A stretch of DNA of 7,494 nt from Deltaproteobacteria bacterium. GTDB taxonomy: Bacteria > Desulfobacterota > Binatia > Bin18. The stretch lies in the NCBI GenBank assembly GCA_016200595.1, contig JACQEL010000187.1, positions 1 to 7,494 on the forward strand, given 5' to 3'. How positions within the stretch are numbered: the first letter of the stretch is position 1; the number at the start of each line of letters is the position of its first letter. This document shows, in pieces, positions 1 to 6,080 of this stretch. Under the pieces are notes generated by a model. The model was not told the DNA's origin. It ran no database searches and was given only the letters and a program-made list of their open reading frames with translations. The position numbers were made by a program, and so were the translations under genes.

Positions 1-843
1 GAGCGGTTCCAGAGCCCTGGCGTCTCGCAGCTCTCCTAAGGCATCTGCCGCTGCCCACCGCACCAGGCGATCGTTGTCTCTCAGCGCCGCGATGAGGGGC
101 TCGACGGACCGTACGTCTCGTATCTCTCCTAGCACCTTTGCCGCGGTGGCCCGCACGCGCTGGTCCCGGTTTTTCAGCGCGGCTACGAGCGGCTCCACGG
201 CGCGCATATCGCGGATCTCGGCCAGCGCCTTGGCGGCTTTCATCCACACGGCTTCATCATTGAGCATGGCGATCAACGACTCCACCGCACGTCCATCACC
301 GACCCTCCCCAATGCCTCTGCCACGGTCGGTCGGATATCAGTCTCTCCTTCCTTAAGCAGGAGCAGCAACGGCTCCACGGCGCGTACGTCTCTCAGTTCC
401 CCTAACGCATACGCGGCAATCCGCCGTACAGCTCTTTCACCATCTGAGAGTACTGCCATTAACGGCTCGACGGCGCGCAGGTTTCCTATCCTCCCTAACG
501 CCCCCGCCGCGGCTTCCCGCATACCAGCATCGGGGTCCTGGAGAATCTCTAGCAACCGCTCTACCGCAGCCGGGCCGATTCGTCTCAGGGCCTTCATCGC
601 CGCCCCCTGCACCGCGAAATTCTCATCCTTCAGCACCACGACCAGCGGCTCGACGGCCCGCAGGTCCCCGATCTCTCCCAGCACCTTCGCCGCTATCGCC
701 CGCACGCGTTGGTCCTTGTCTGTGAGCGCCATCACCAACGGCTGAACCGCACGCGCGTTCCGCGCCTCGCTGAGCTTTGCCGCAGCTTGCCTGCGCAGCT
801 CGGGATTATTTGATCGCAATTGTCGTAATGTCCACCACAGCAT
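1..843 (-). CDS. HEAT-repeat (PBS-lyase-type) protein, 3' end outside window
   Basis: An uninterrupted minus-strand frame runs 281 codons from an ATG at 843 to the left edge with no stop, so the C-terminus is missing. The protein is a chain of HEAT-like helical repeats of about 31 residues. Each begins with a motif like RAVEPL (residues 31, 62, 123, 185, 214, 245, 276; a variant AVERLL near 93) and contains the pattern D..vR..Aa.aLGei.D. Most repeats are 31 residues; the one at 93-122 is 30 and the one at 185-213 is 29. The start is supported by GGAGAAGGAG (plus-strand 850-859) just upstream. There is no signal peptide or membrane segment, so it is probably cytosolic. Such repeats form curved protein-binding scaffolds, and some relatives are phycobilin lyases, but nothing here indicates a lyase or a specific partner. 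It lies 87 bp downstream of a CoA-transferase on the same strand and may be co-transcribed. Family assignment is secure; function is unknown. Confidence 0.9.
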   Translation of the reverse strand, partial: MLWWTLRQLRSNNPELRRQAAAKLSEARNARAVQPLVMALTDKDQRVRAIAAKVLGEIGDLRAVEPLVVVLKDENFAVQGAAMKALRRIGPAAVERLLEILQDPDAGMREAAAGALGRIGNLRAVEPLMAVLSDGERAVRRIAAYALGELRDVRAVEPLLLLLKEGETDIRPTVAEALGRVGDGRAVESLIAMLNDEAVWMKAAKALAEIRDMRAVEPLVAALKNRDQRVRATAAKVLGEIRDVRSVEPLIAALRDNDRLVRWAAADALGELRDARALEPL

Positions 844-849
844 GGCTAA

Positions 850-859
850 CTCCTTCTCC
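850..859 (-). promoter_or_regulatory. Shine-Dalgarno site of the HEAT-repeat gene
   Basis: Read on the minus strand this is GGAGAAGGAG, ending 6 nt before the ATG at 843. It fixes the start of the HEAT-repeat gene, which otherwise has no stop inside the window to frame it. Confidence 0.7.
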
Positions 860-930
860 CGAGAAAAACGGTTAGCCACCCCGGGAAGGCGGTAGGAACC
901 ACCCGTGCGATAATCCATTCTGCGGAACGC

Positions 931-2145
931 TCATACCAGGACTTCTTTCGTCTGGAGAGCAGAGATTTCCTCACGGCTCAACCCGAGAATCTCACTCAGG
1001 ACATACTCCGTATCCTGCCCCAAGCAGGGCGCTGGGCGACGAACTTCACAGGGAGTGCGAGACATCTTCCACGGAATGCCGAGATGCCGACGCTTCCCCA
1101 CTTCCGGGTGCTCCAATTCGACGAAGAACCCGCGAGCTGCGACCTGGGGGTTGGCGAGCATATCCCTCCCGTCGAGCGCAGGATAGGCCGCGATCCCGGC
1201 CTGTTGCAGGCTCTGCGTCACCTCGTCCGCCGAGCGTTCTTGGGTCCACTCGGTGACGATGCGCTCGAGAGTATCTTCGTTCTCCTTGCGCGCGGCCAAC
1301 ACCGCGAAGCGCGCATCGGCAGCCAATTCCGCGCGCCCCATTACCGTACACAGCCGCTGCCACTCAGCCTCATTTCTCACGGCCAGGCTGACCCAGCGGT
1401 CCTCTCCCCGGCAACGAAAGACGCCATGCGGGGCCATGTACGGGTCGTGGTTCCCCAGGCGCGGAGGTTGGGTGCCGTTCATGGCGTACTCCATCAAGCC
1501 CTCGGGCAGCAGCATGGCGCACGCCTCGCGCTGTGAGAGATCGATGTATTGCCCCACGCCGGTCTTGGCACGGTGGAGAAGTGCACACATGACCGCAAAG
1601 GCCCCATGCACGCCCCCGTTCGGGTCGCCGTAGGAGAACCCGGCCTGCATCGGCGGTCCGTCGCGATATCCGGTGAGTGACGACATGCCGCTGAGCGCCA
1701 CTTGGGGGGGGCCATAGGACACATAACTCTTTTCCGGGCCGGTGGCGCCGTAACCGGACAGCGCGATCATGATGAGGTCGGGCTTGACCGCATGCAGTAC
1801 ATCATAGCCAAGCCCCATCTTGTCCATGATGCCCGCGGCAAAGTTTTCGGTCACGATATCGCTCTTGGCCACAAGTTGCTTGGCGAGAGTAATCCCCTCA
1901 GGTTTTTTCAGATTAAGGGTGAGCGAGCGCTTGCCCTGGTTGTATTGGTTGAAATACCCAGTCCGATTGACGCCTCGCTGGTTCTCCGCCCACGGCGGGA
2001 TCGCGCGGGTAGGACACATACGGGTGGTACTTTCAATGCGAATCACTTCTGCGCCGAGATGAGCGAGTTGCAAGGCCCCATACGGACCGGCCCAAGCCCA
2101 GCAGAAATCGACGACGCGAATACCGTCTAAGGGTGCTTTTGCCAT
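931..2145 (-). CDS. CaiB/BaiF family III CoA-transferase, intact
   Basis: This 404-residue protein has the usual family length of about 400. Family III enzymes move CoA from an acyl-CoA to a free carboxylic acid through an aspartyl-CoA anhydride intermediate; the substrate cannot be read from the sequence. The N-terminal hallmark is DGIRVVDFCWAWAGPYGALQLA followed by LGAEVIRIE (residues 7-38 region). Other family blocks are the NQGKRSLTLNLKKPEG stretch near 69-84, the LGYDVL..VKPDLIMIALSGYG.TGP block near 112-137, and GDPNGGVHGAFAVM at 173-186. In the last of these, Asp174 sits at the expected place of the catalytic aspartate. The C-terminal domain has GRDMLANPQVAARGFF and the closing PAPCLGQDTEYVL motif. 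An ATG start is supported by GGAG about 7 nt upstream (plus-strand 2153-2156). It is followed by the HEAT gene and preceded, across a repeat-rich gap, by a broken paralogue on the same strand. The two could have formed a two-subunit enzyme. Confidence 0.95.
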   Translation of the reverse strand: MAKAPLDGIRVVDFCWAWAGPYGALQLAHLGAEVIRIESTTRMCPTRAIPPWAENQRGVNRTGYFNQYNQGKRSLTLNLKKPEGITLAKQLVAKSDIVTENFAAGIMDKMGLGYDVLHAVKPDLIMIALSGYGATGPEKSYVSYGPPQVALSGMSSLTGYRDGPPMQAGFSYGDPNGGVHGAFAVMCALLHRAKTGVGQYIDLSQREACAMLLPEGLMEYAMNGTQPPRLGNHDPYMAPHGVFRCRGEDRWVSLAVRNEAEWQRLCTVMGRAELAADARFAVLAARKENEDTLERIVTEWTQERSADEVTQSLQQAGIAAYPALDGRDMLANPQVAARGFFVELEHPEVGKRRHLGIPWKMSRTPCEVRRPAPCLGQDTEYVLSEILGLSREEISALQTKEVLV

Positions 2146-2305
2146 ATCGTTACTCCAGTTTCACATCGCAAGCGATCAGCTGAAGAGTGAGGCGAAAAGG
2201 CGAAAAGGGGAAATGGGCAAATACGGAAAGCAGCTTCAACACGATGTCTTTCCCTTTTCTCCTCTTAGAGCGTGTCTGCAAACCGGAAGCATGTGTCAGT
2301 GCGAG

Positions 2306-2349
2306 GAGCCCCTTCGACGGAGCCTGTCCTGAGCATCGTCGAAGGGCTC
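2306..2349. repeat. Hairpin repeat with two competing folds
   Basis: Left arm 2306-2319 and right arm 2337-2349 pair over 13 bp with a single bulged C; the core CCCTTCGACG / CGTCGAAGGG (2310-2319 / 2337-2346) is perfect. An alternative stem is TCCTGAGC (2327-2334) with GCTCAGGA (2346-2353), which overlaps the first and would exclude it. Sequences like this, with CTTCGAC and CCTGAGC words, recur in intergenic DNA of many environmental genomes (recollection, not searched). Confidence 0.65.
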
Positions 2350-2366
2350 AGGATAAATTCCTGCGA

Positions 2367-2401
2367 CGAAGCAATCTCTCCTCCACGCAAAGATTGCTTC
2401 G
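2367..2401. repeat. 11-bp-stem hairpin repeat
   Basis: CGAAGCAATCT at 2367-2377 is a perfect reverse complement of 2391-2401, with a 13-nt loop. The flanking right side (GCTGCGCTCGCAATGAC) matches a word familiar from dispersed intergenic repeats in environmental bacterial genomes. It has no T-run and does not look like an intrinsic terminator. Confidence 0.65.
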
Positions 2402-2492
2402 CTGCGCTCGCAATGACTTGGTACCCGAAGTTTGCAGATACGCTTTTCGCCTTTTCGCCCTTTCCCCATTTCGCCCTTTTGTCTTTGCGATT

Positions 2493-3607
2493 TCAGATCA
2501 CTCCCTGCTTTTTCAAATTCTCTACTTCCTCTGGCGACAGTCCCACATTGCCATACACTTCGGCATTATGCTGACCCAAACAGGGAGCTGGGCGGCGCAG
2601 GGTCCACGGGGTGACAGAACATTGATGAGGGGCAGTGGGGTAAGGAAAAGTGCCAGCCTCCGGGTGAGCAATCTCCGCAAAGAAGCCGCGCGCTTGCAGG
2701 TGCTCGGAGTTCAGCAGGTCGCCCATAGTCGAGACCGGCGCGAAAGGGATGCGTCGTGCTTGCGCTTGGTGATACAGGTCTTGCACGCTTTGTTCCTTCA
2801 CCCAGGGTTCTAAGAACAATTTGAGGGCATCCCAATTTTCTGCCCGATCAAGGCGCGTGGCAAAGAGCGACTCGGCAGCCCAGTCGGGATTGCCCATGAT
2901 ATCGACGAATTGTTTCCACTGATGTTCTTCGACACAGCACAGATAAATCCAGCCATCTTTGCATTCCATGATGTCGAGCGGACGAATCGCCTTATTGCCG
3001 GTATAGCGCACGACCACCTGATTCGCGTAAGCGGGCATGATACCGGCGAACTCAGAAATGCCCATCAGACACTCCTGGATAGAGAAATCGATGTGCTGTC
3101 CCAGCCCCTCGGCGAATCGGGCAAAGAGGGCGCCGAGCGCGGCCACGGCCGCATGCACCCCGGCCTGAAAACCAGCTTGCTGACCGAAAGCTTTTAGTGG
3201 GGGAAGCTCCTCACCACCCGCGCTGCTCCCATTCAGGTAGCACAGGCCACCCGCGTTCCACGCTCATAGTCCAGCCCTAAGGCAGACATGCGGGTAGGAT
3301 GGACGTTGTGGATGAACAGGTCAGCCTGCTTAATGAGGCCCTGGAATATGTCCTGTCCGCGTTGGTCCTCTAAGTTGAGCGTCACCCCGCGTTTGTTCGT
3401 GTTGAGATAAAGGAACAGCCCGCTTTTTTCTGGATGGGGGATTTTTCCCGGAAAGGGGCCGCGCTGGCGAGCGGGGTCGCCGCCAGCGGGGGTTTCGATC
3501 TTAATGACCTCCGCCCCCATATCGGCCATCAGCTTAGCCGCGTAGGCGGCGGCGACCATATCTCCGCACTCAACAATGCGATAGCCTTCTAACGCGAGTC
3601 CCGGCAT
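2493..3607 (-). pseudogene. CaiB/BaiF CoA-transferase, broken by internal out-of-frame deletion
   Basis: The N-terminal part starts at an ATG at 3607, after a strong GGAAGGAGGG (3611-3620). It carries family motifs (EGYRIVECGDMVAAAYAAKLMADMGAEVIKIE, then TNKRGVTLNLEDQRGQDIF and LGLDYER) and stops at 3233-3235 after 124 codons. The rest lies in another frame. Reading that frame upstream from 3158 gives W-NAGGLCYLNG...PPLKAFGQQAGFQAGVHAAVAALGALF, which is the family's next conserved block, and it continues to a stop at 2493. The join is at about 3260, just after YER. Roughly 30-35 codons of the usual NP.LI..SI.PFG..GPY..Y...DL region are missing, and the loss must be 3n+1 nucleotides. The restored protein would be about 400 residues. 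At the place of the catalytic Asp the sequence has Gly (QAGFQAGVH), so it may have been a non-catalytic subunit paired with the neighbouring intact paralogue. A true pseudogene and an assembly collapse are both possible. Confidence 0.85.
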
Positions 3608-3769
3608 AGACCCTCCTTCCCTGCCTTGCCGCCGGGCAAGTTAGGTAAAGGCTACTGTAGTGGGCTGATTTTGCGCCGTCAAGTTTGGGAAAGGAGAGCT
3701 GGCAAAAAATCGCCCTTTTCTTAATGCTGAGTGCTGAGTAAAGAAAGCAGTGTTCTTACGTTTTACGCT
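3608..3769. other. Intergenic leader with small repeats
   Basis: This 162-bp gap lies between the broken CoA-transferase and the acidic partner gene. It holds the strong ribosome-binding site of the former (3611-3620), a small hairpin CTTGCC / GGCAAG (3625-3630 / 3635-3640), a direct repeat TGCTGAG twice (3725-3731, 3732-3738), and an AT-rich stretch (TTACGTTTTACGCTTTA near 3757-3772) that includes the stop of the partner gene. Nothing else coding is visible. Confidence 0.5.
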
Positions 3770-4069
3770 TTATGTTTGTGGCTTCTCAGGCTGATCAAAA
3801 GCGGCACAGAGAATGAAAAGGCCCGTCTCCGCAAAGATGTCTCCTGCACGGGCAGCGACAGCCAACTCGATTCTCTCTTCCTCTTCTTCTGAGAGCGAGG
3901 GAGGGGGAAAGATGTCAACGTGACCGTCCTCGTCTTCATACGAGGTCGAACTTGCCTTAACGACGGCCTCGGGACACAATTCTTTCGCATACAGGGCCAA
4001 CTCAGTGAGCTTGGCATCCAGAAGCTCTCGGTATTCTCGGTAGTCATCTCTATTCAATCGCAGAGCCAT
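3770..4069 (-). CDS. Small acidic protein paired with HEPN gene, family not recognised
   Basis: This is a 99-residue protein from an ATG at 4069, supported by GAGGAG about 10 nt upstream (plus-strand 4080-4085). A TTG further up at 4087 is possible but less likely. Residues 7-32 form a charged helix (DDYREYRELLDAKLTELALYAKEL). A central segment 43-57 (SYEDEDGHVDIFPPP) looks like two beta-strands around an acidic turn. After it comes a strongly acidic helix (LSEEEEERIELAVAARAGDIFAETG, 59-83) and a hydrophobic strand (LFILCAAF, 84-91). It has no GS-x-ARG nucleotidyltransferase signature, so it is not an ordinary MNT partner, although the DEDGHVDI stretch could be read as a remnant of one. It overlaps the HEPN stop codon by 20 nt, which implies translational coupling. 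The pairing suggests an antitoxin-like or regulatory partner; that is inference. I have an impression of similar small proteins beside HEPN genes in other environmental genomes but cannot name the family. Confidence 0.75.
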   Translation of the reverse strand: MALRLNRDDYREYRELLDAKLTELALYAKELCPEAVVKASSTSYEDEDGHVDIFPPPSLSEEEEERIELAVAARAGDIFAETGLFILCAAFDQPEKPQT

Positions 4070-4379
4070 GACGCACTTTCTCCTCAACGGCAGCTACAAA
4101 CGAAGCCGCTCTGTAAACTAAGCGCTGAACAGTTTTTTTATTCACTCCTGCCGGCCCATAATCAGCAGCCAGACGGACACGGAGTCCAGAGACAAGGTAC
4201 TCACGAAAGCCCGCGACCGCCATAGCCACTTGCGCTGCCTGAAACATCGCGTAATAGGCTCGACTCGCTGCGGAGTTCATCAGTCCTTCCGGCAAGCACA
4301 ATTCAGCCGCCTTCAATGATTCTTGTGCTCGATCTAGGTTCACAACCACCAGCGTATCTCTGCAGTCGGCTGGGGTCAA
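4050..4379 (-). CDS. Short HEPN-domain protein
   Basis: This protein of up to 109 residues carries the HEPN/UPF0332 helix signature NLDRAQESLKAAE (14-26) and SAASRAYYAMFQAAQVAMA (36-54). A C-terminal part like that family follows (RLAADYGPAGV...VYRAASFVAAVEEKV, 69-102). HEPN proteins are small helical bundles, often RNases or their inactive relatives, in toxin-antitoxin and defence modules. The R-x4-6-H RNase motif is not visible. The stretch between the YYAMF helix and the ADYG segment is about 30 residues shorter than I expect for this family, hinting at an internal deletion that kept the frame. The start is uncertain: the only upstream start in frame is TTG at 4379, with no clear ribosome site, while GTG codons at 4349 or 4343 would put the start right before NLDRAQ, as is usual. 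Its 3' end overlaps the acidic partner gene. Confidence 0.8.
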   Translation of the reverse strand: MTPADCRDTLVVVNLDRAQESLKAAELCLPEGLMNSAASRAYYAMFQAAQVAMAVAGFREYLVSGLRVRLAADYGPAGVNKKTVQRLVYRAASFVAAVEEKVRHGSAIE

Positions 4380-4426
4380 ACACGAGCGAGGATTTCGCCT
4401 TTGTCTGAAGTTGCAACTGAGAGTTC

Positions 4427-4891
4427 CTACAACTCCACTTCAACCGCCTTGCCGTGGCCGATGGATGAACCGACCGCTCCGGCGATACGGGCAGTCAGGT
4501 ACTTTTTGCTGAACAGTTCATGAATGCGTTCGGTCTCTTTAGCATCTTTAATAAACTGGGCCTTGCCGTTCGCTGTCACTGTGCCGATTTTGAGGGTCAG
4601 TTGCGGGTTTTTCTTCAGGTTCTGATACCAGTCGGTCTTTCCTTCTTTGCCAGACTGGAGATAAAAATGACCCTGGTCGTACACAAACCAGATCGGTTTG
4701 GTGTGGGGCTTGCCACTCTGCCTGCCCATCGTGGTCAGTTCGACGGTTGATTGGTCAGCAACCTTTTCCAGATCGACCTTGAGAGCCGCCTGGTCTTGCT
4801 GGGCAAGGAGCCGAGATGCGAGGCCGCTCACTAGGACAACCCCTAATACGAACGTCAGAGACCAGCGCTTATTCACCACTGTTAGCTTCAT
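4427..4891 (-). CDS. Secreted split-barrel (deazaflavin/FMN-type) nitroreductase-like protein
   Basis: This 154-residue protein starts MKLTVVNKRW with a hydrophobic segment 11-24 and LLAQQ at 28-32, a probable signal peptide cleaved near residue 30. The mature part matches the PPOX-like split-barrel family that includes F420-dependent nitroreductases of the DDN type: VELTTMGRQSGKPHTKPIWFVYDQGHFYL (50-78), SGKEGKTDWYQNLKKNPQLTLKIG (80-103), and a C-terminal helix ETERIHELFSKKY. T-x-GR-SG-P-T-P-WF and WY-NL-NP are the recognisable family motifs. Members bind F420, FMN or haem, so the cofactor is unsettled. Export is unusual for F420 users because cofactor and reductant are cytosolic. The ATG has only a modest ribosome site (AGGA about 10 nt upstream; AGGG closer). 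It is transcribed divergently from an LLM oxidoreductase gene, another family often using F420 or FMN, which makes a shared redox theme plausible. Confidence 0.85.
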   Translation of the reverse strand: MKLTVVNKRWSLTFVLGVVLVSGLASRLLAQQDQAALKVDLEKVADQSTVELTTMGRQSGKPHTKPIWFVYDQGHFYLQSGKEGKTDWYQNLKKNPQLTLKIGTVTANGKAQFIKDAKETERIHELFSKKYLTARIAGAVGSSIGHGKAVEVEL

Positions 4892-5056
4892 ACCCTAACA
4901 TCCTATTGGGAAGGTGGGCGGTGCCCACCCTACATCCTCTCTGGCAACTCGCCAATATTGCCATGCGCCACTCTTCACGCAATCCCTGGCTTTGCCGATC
5001 GCAGGAAGTGTGGTAGATCCTCGACAGGATAACCCGCACTGGAAGGAAAAACGGCT
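4892..5056. promoter_or_regulatory. Divergent intergenic region with small palindrome
   Basis: These 165 bp must contain the promoters of both the secreted split-barrel gene (leftward) and the LLM gene (rightward). I could not pick convincing -35/-10 pairs on either strand. A perfect palindrome lies close to the split-barrel start. The LLM ribosome site GGAAGGAA (5041-5048) is at the right end. Confidence 0.5.
4913..4929. repeat. GGTGGGC-GGT-GCCCACC palindrome
   Basis: A perfect 7-bp stem with a 3-nt loop, followed by CTACA. Palindromes of this GTGGGC...GCCCAC type with a flanking TACA are a common dispersed repeat in many bacterial intergenic regions (recollection). It lies 22 nt outside the split-barrel ATG, so in that transcript it would form a leader hairpin. 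It could equally be a repeat remnant without regulatory role. Confidence 0.5.
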
Positions 5057-6001
5057 ATGGCCACTCCGGCTGTTCGCTTCGGGCTCTCGCTCACTACGGC
5101 ACATCCGCAAAATGCCGACCCACAACAGTGTGTTCGTGACGTACTCGAACGGGTACAGGTTGCGCGTGAGGTCGGCTTCCACTCGGTCTGGGTGGGGGAC
5201 CACCATGTGACTCCTCATCATTATTTACAAAACCTGCCGCTGATCGCTCGCATCTCGGCGGTCTCAGGCCAGATGCAGATTGGCGCGCTCTTCATGTTGC
5301 CGCTGTTTCCTCCTATCCTGTTGGCGGAGCAGGTCGCCACCCTCGACGTGATCTGCGAGGGGCGCTTTACACTCAAGACCGCGGTTGGTGGACAACAAGA
5401 CGCCCATGCCGCTTTCGACATTCCTTGGCAAGAGCGAGCCGGCCGCTTTGAAGAGTGCCTCGCCATCATGCGTAAGCTCTGGTCCGGCGACCATGTCACC
5501 CACGCAGGCAAATATTGGCGCTTTGCTGAGGTCACCATTAACCCTAAACCGGTACAAAATCCGCTGCCGGTGTGGATTGGTGGAGATGCCGACGGACCGG
5601 TGCGGCGCGCCGCTCGCATAGCCGACGCCTGGTTAATCGCGCCCTGGCTGTGGCCACGGCTGTGCGCCGAACGGATTGGCTTTTATCGTCAGGCCCTGCA
5701 GGAGTATGGCCGCAACGTGAGCGAGTTGCCGATCCGCCGCGACATCTACGTGGCCCCGGATCTGGCAACCGCCAAACGGCATACTGAACCTGTCCTGCAA
5801 ACCGGCTATCGTGGCTTCACCGGCGAAAAGCTTGAATCCTTGATTATTGGTGGACCCGAGGAAGTCATCGCAGAGATTGAAAAGTATCGGGCGCTGGGCT
5901 GTAATCACTTCCTCTTCCGTCATATTGTGCGTGAACAGAGCCAAATGCTGTCTTCGCTCCGGCTACTCGGAGAAAAGGTCATCCCCTGTTTTGCCACCTA
6001 G
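5057..6001 (+). CDS. LLM-class (luciferase-like) flavin-dependent oxidoreductase
   Basis: This 314-residue protein has the bacterial-luciferase TIM-barrel pattern. FGLSLTTAHP forms strand 1 (8-17), and AREVGFHSVWVGDHH (36-50) is the typical substrate/cofactor-site block. Then come the IGALFMLPLFPPILLAEQVATLDVICEGRFTLKTAVGG block (75-112), ERAGRFEECLAIMRKLWSGD with G.Y..F.....NPKPVQNPLPVWIGG (126-176), and the late phosphate-site segment IIGGPEEVIAEIEKYRALGCNHFLF (263-287). Members oxidise or reduce small organic substrates with FMNH2 or coenzyme F420; the cofactor cannot be decided here. It is near full length for the family and cytosolic, with no signal peptide. The ATG at 5057 follows GGAAGGAA (5041-5048). 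It is the first plus-strand gene after the divergent gap, and 79 bp separate it from the SCP2-like gene, with which it may be co-transcribed. Substrate unknown. Confidence 0.93.
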   Translation: MATPAVRFGLSLTTAHPQNADPQQCVRDVLERVQVAREVGFHSVWVGDHHVTPHHYLQNLPLIARISAVSGQMQIGALFMLPLFPPILLAEQVATLDVICEGRFTLKTAVGGQQDAHAAFDIPWQERAGRFEECLAIMRKLWSGDHVTHAGKYWRFAEVTINPKPVQNPLPVWIGGDADGPVRRAARIADAWLIAPWLWPRLCAERIGFYRQALQEYGRNVSELPIRRDIYVAPDLATAKRHTEPVLQTGYRGFTGEKLESLIIGGPEEVIAEIEKYRALGCNHFLFRHIVREQSQMLSSLRLLGEKVIPCFAT

Positions 6002-6080
6002 GCAGAACACAAAAGGTGCTTTCCCAAAGGGCAAAGACTTGGTAGCGTAGGGAAACATTATTACAGAGGAGGAACCCCGT

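Larger units (their letters stand above)
2191..2459. repeat. Palindromic intergenic element with 17-bp inverted ends
   Basis: The outer arms 2191-2207 (GGCGAAAAGGCGAAAAG) and 2443-2459 are perfect 17-bp reverse complements. Inside them, 2269-2283 (AGCGTGTCTGCAAAC) pairs with 2430-2444 with one mismatch, so the element is nested rather than a single hairpin. There is no open reading frame of transposase type and no clear target-site duplication beside the arms. It could be a MITE-like or REP-like element, or a composite of several insertions. The arms are seen directly; mobility is inference. Confidence 0.6.
2146..2492. other. Non-coding gap with nested inverted repeats
   Basis: This 347-bp gap separates the two CoA-transferase genes. 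No frame in it resembles a protein; the apparent plus-strand reading frames contain translated repeat sequence only. It carries at least four inverted-repeat pairs, listed separately, and a purine-rich left edge (2187-2215) mirrored by a pyrimidine-rich right edge (2443-2485). It probably interrupts what was once a two-gene operon, or separates the two genes' transcription. No promoter with good -35/-10 boxes was identified in it. Confidence 0.7.

Noticed and set aside
74..745. A 223-codon plus-strand frame with repeated STAR-like peptides
   Set aside because: It lies antisense to the HEAT-repeat gene, and its periodic peptides are the mirror of the 93-bp HEAT period. It has no ribosome site or family resemblance.
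1084..2130. Several plus- and minus-strand frames inside the intact CoA-transferase
   Set aside because: They are shadows of a gene whose own frame matches its family end-to-end.
2191..2459. CRISPR array or riboswitch in the repeat gap
   Set aside because: The repeats are inverted pairs of different sequence without regular spacing or spacers, and no known aptamer pattern is visible.
2187..2813. A 208-codon plus-strand frame across the repeat gap
   Set aside because: Its first half is translated palindromic repeat and its second half is antisense to the CoA-transferase remnant.
3770..4069. The acidic partner as a standard minimal nucleotidyltransferase
   Set aside because: The GS-x-ARG helix motif is absent and the acidic DEDGHVDI segment alone is not enough to support an MNT call.
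4341..4379. A promoter reading TTGACC with TACGCT at 17-bp spacing near the HEPN start
   Set aside because: The -10 box matches the consensus at only three positions and the pair overlaps the possible coding start, so it is likely chance.
6019..6036. A hairpin after the LLM gene as a terminator
   Set aside because: The stem is short and bulged and no T-run follows.
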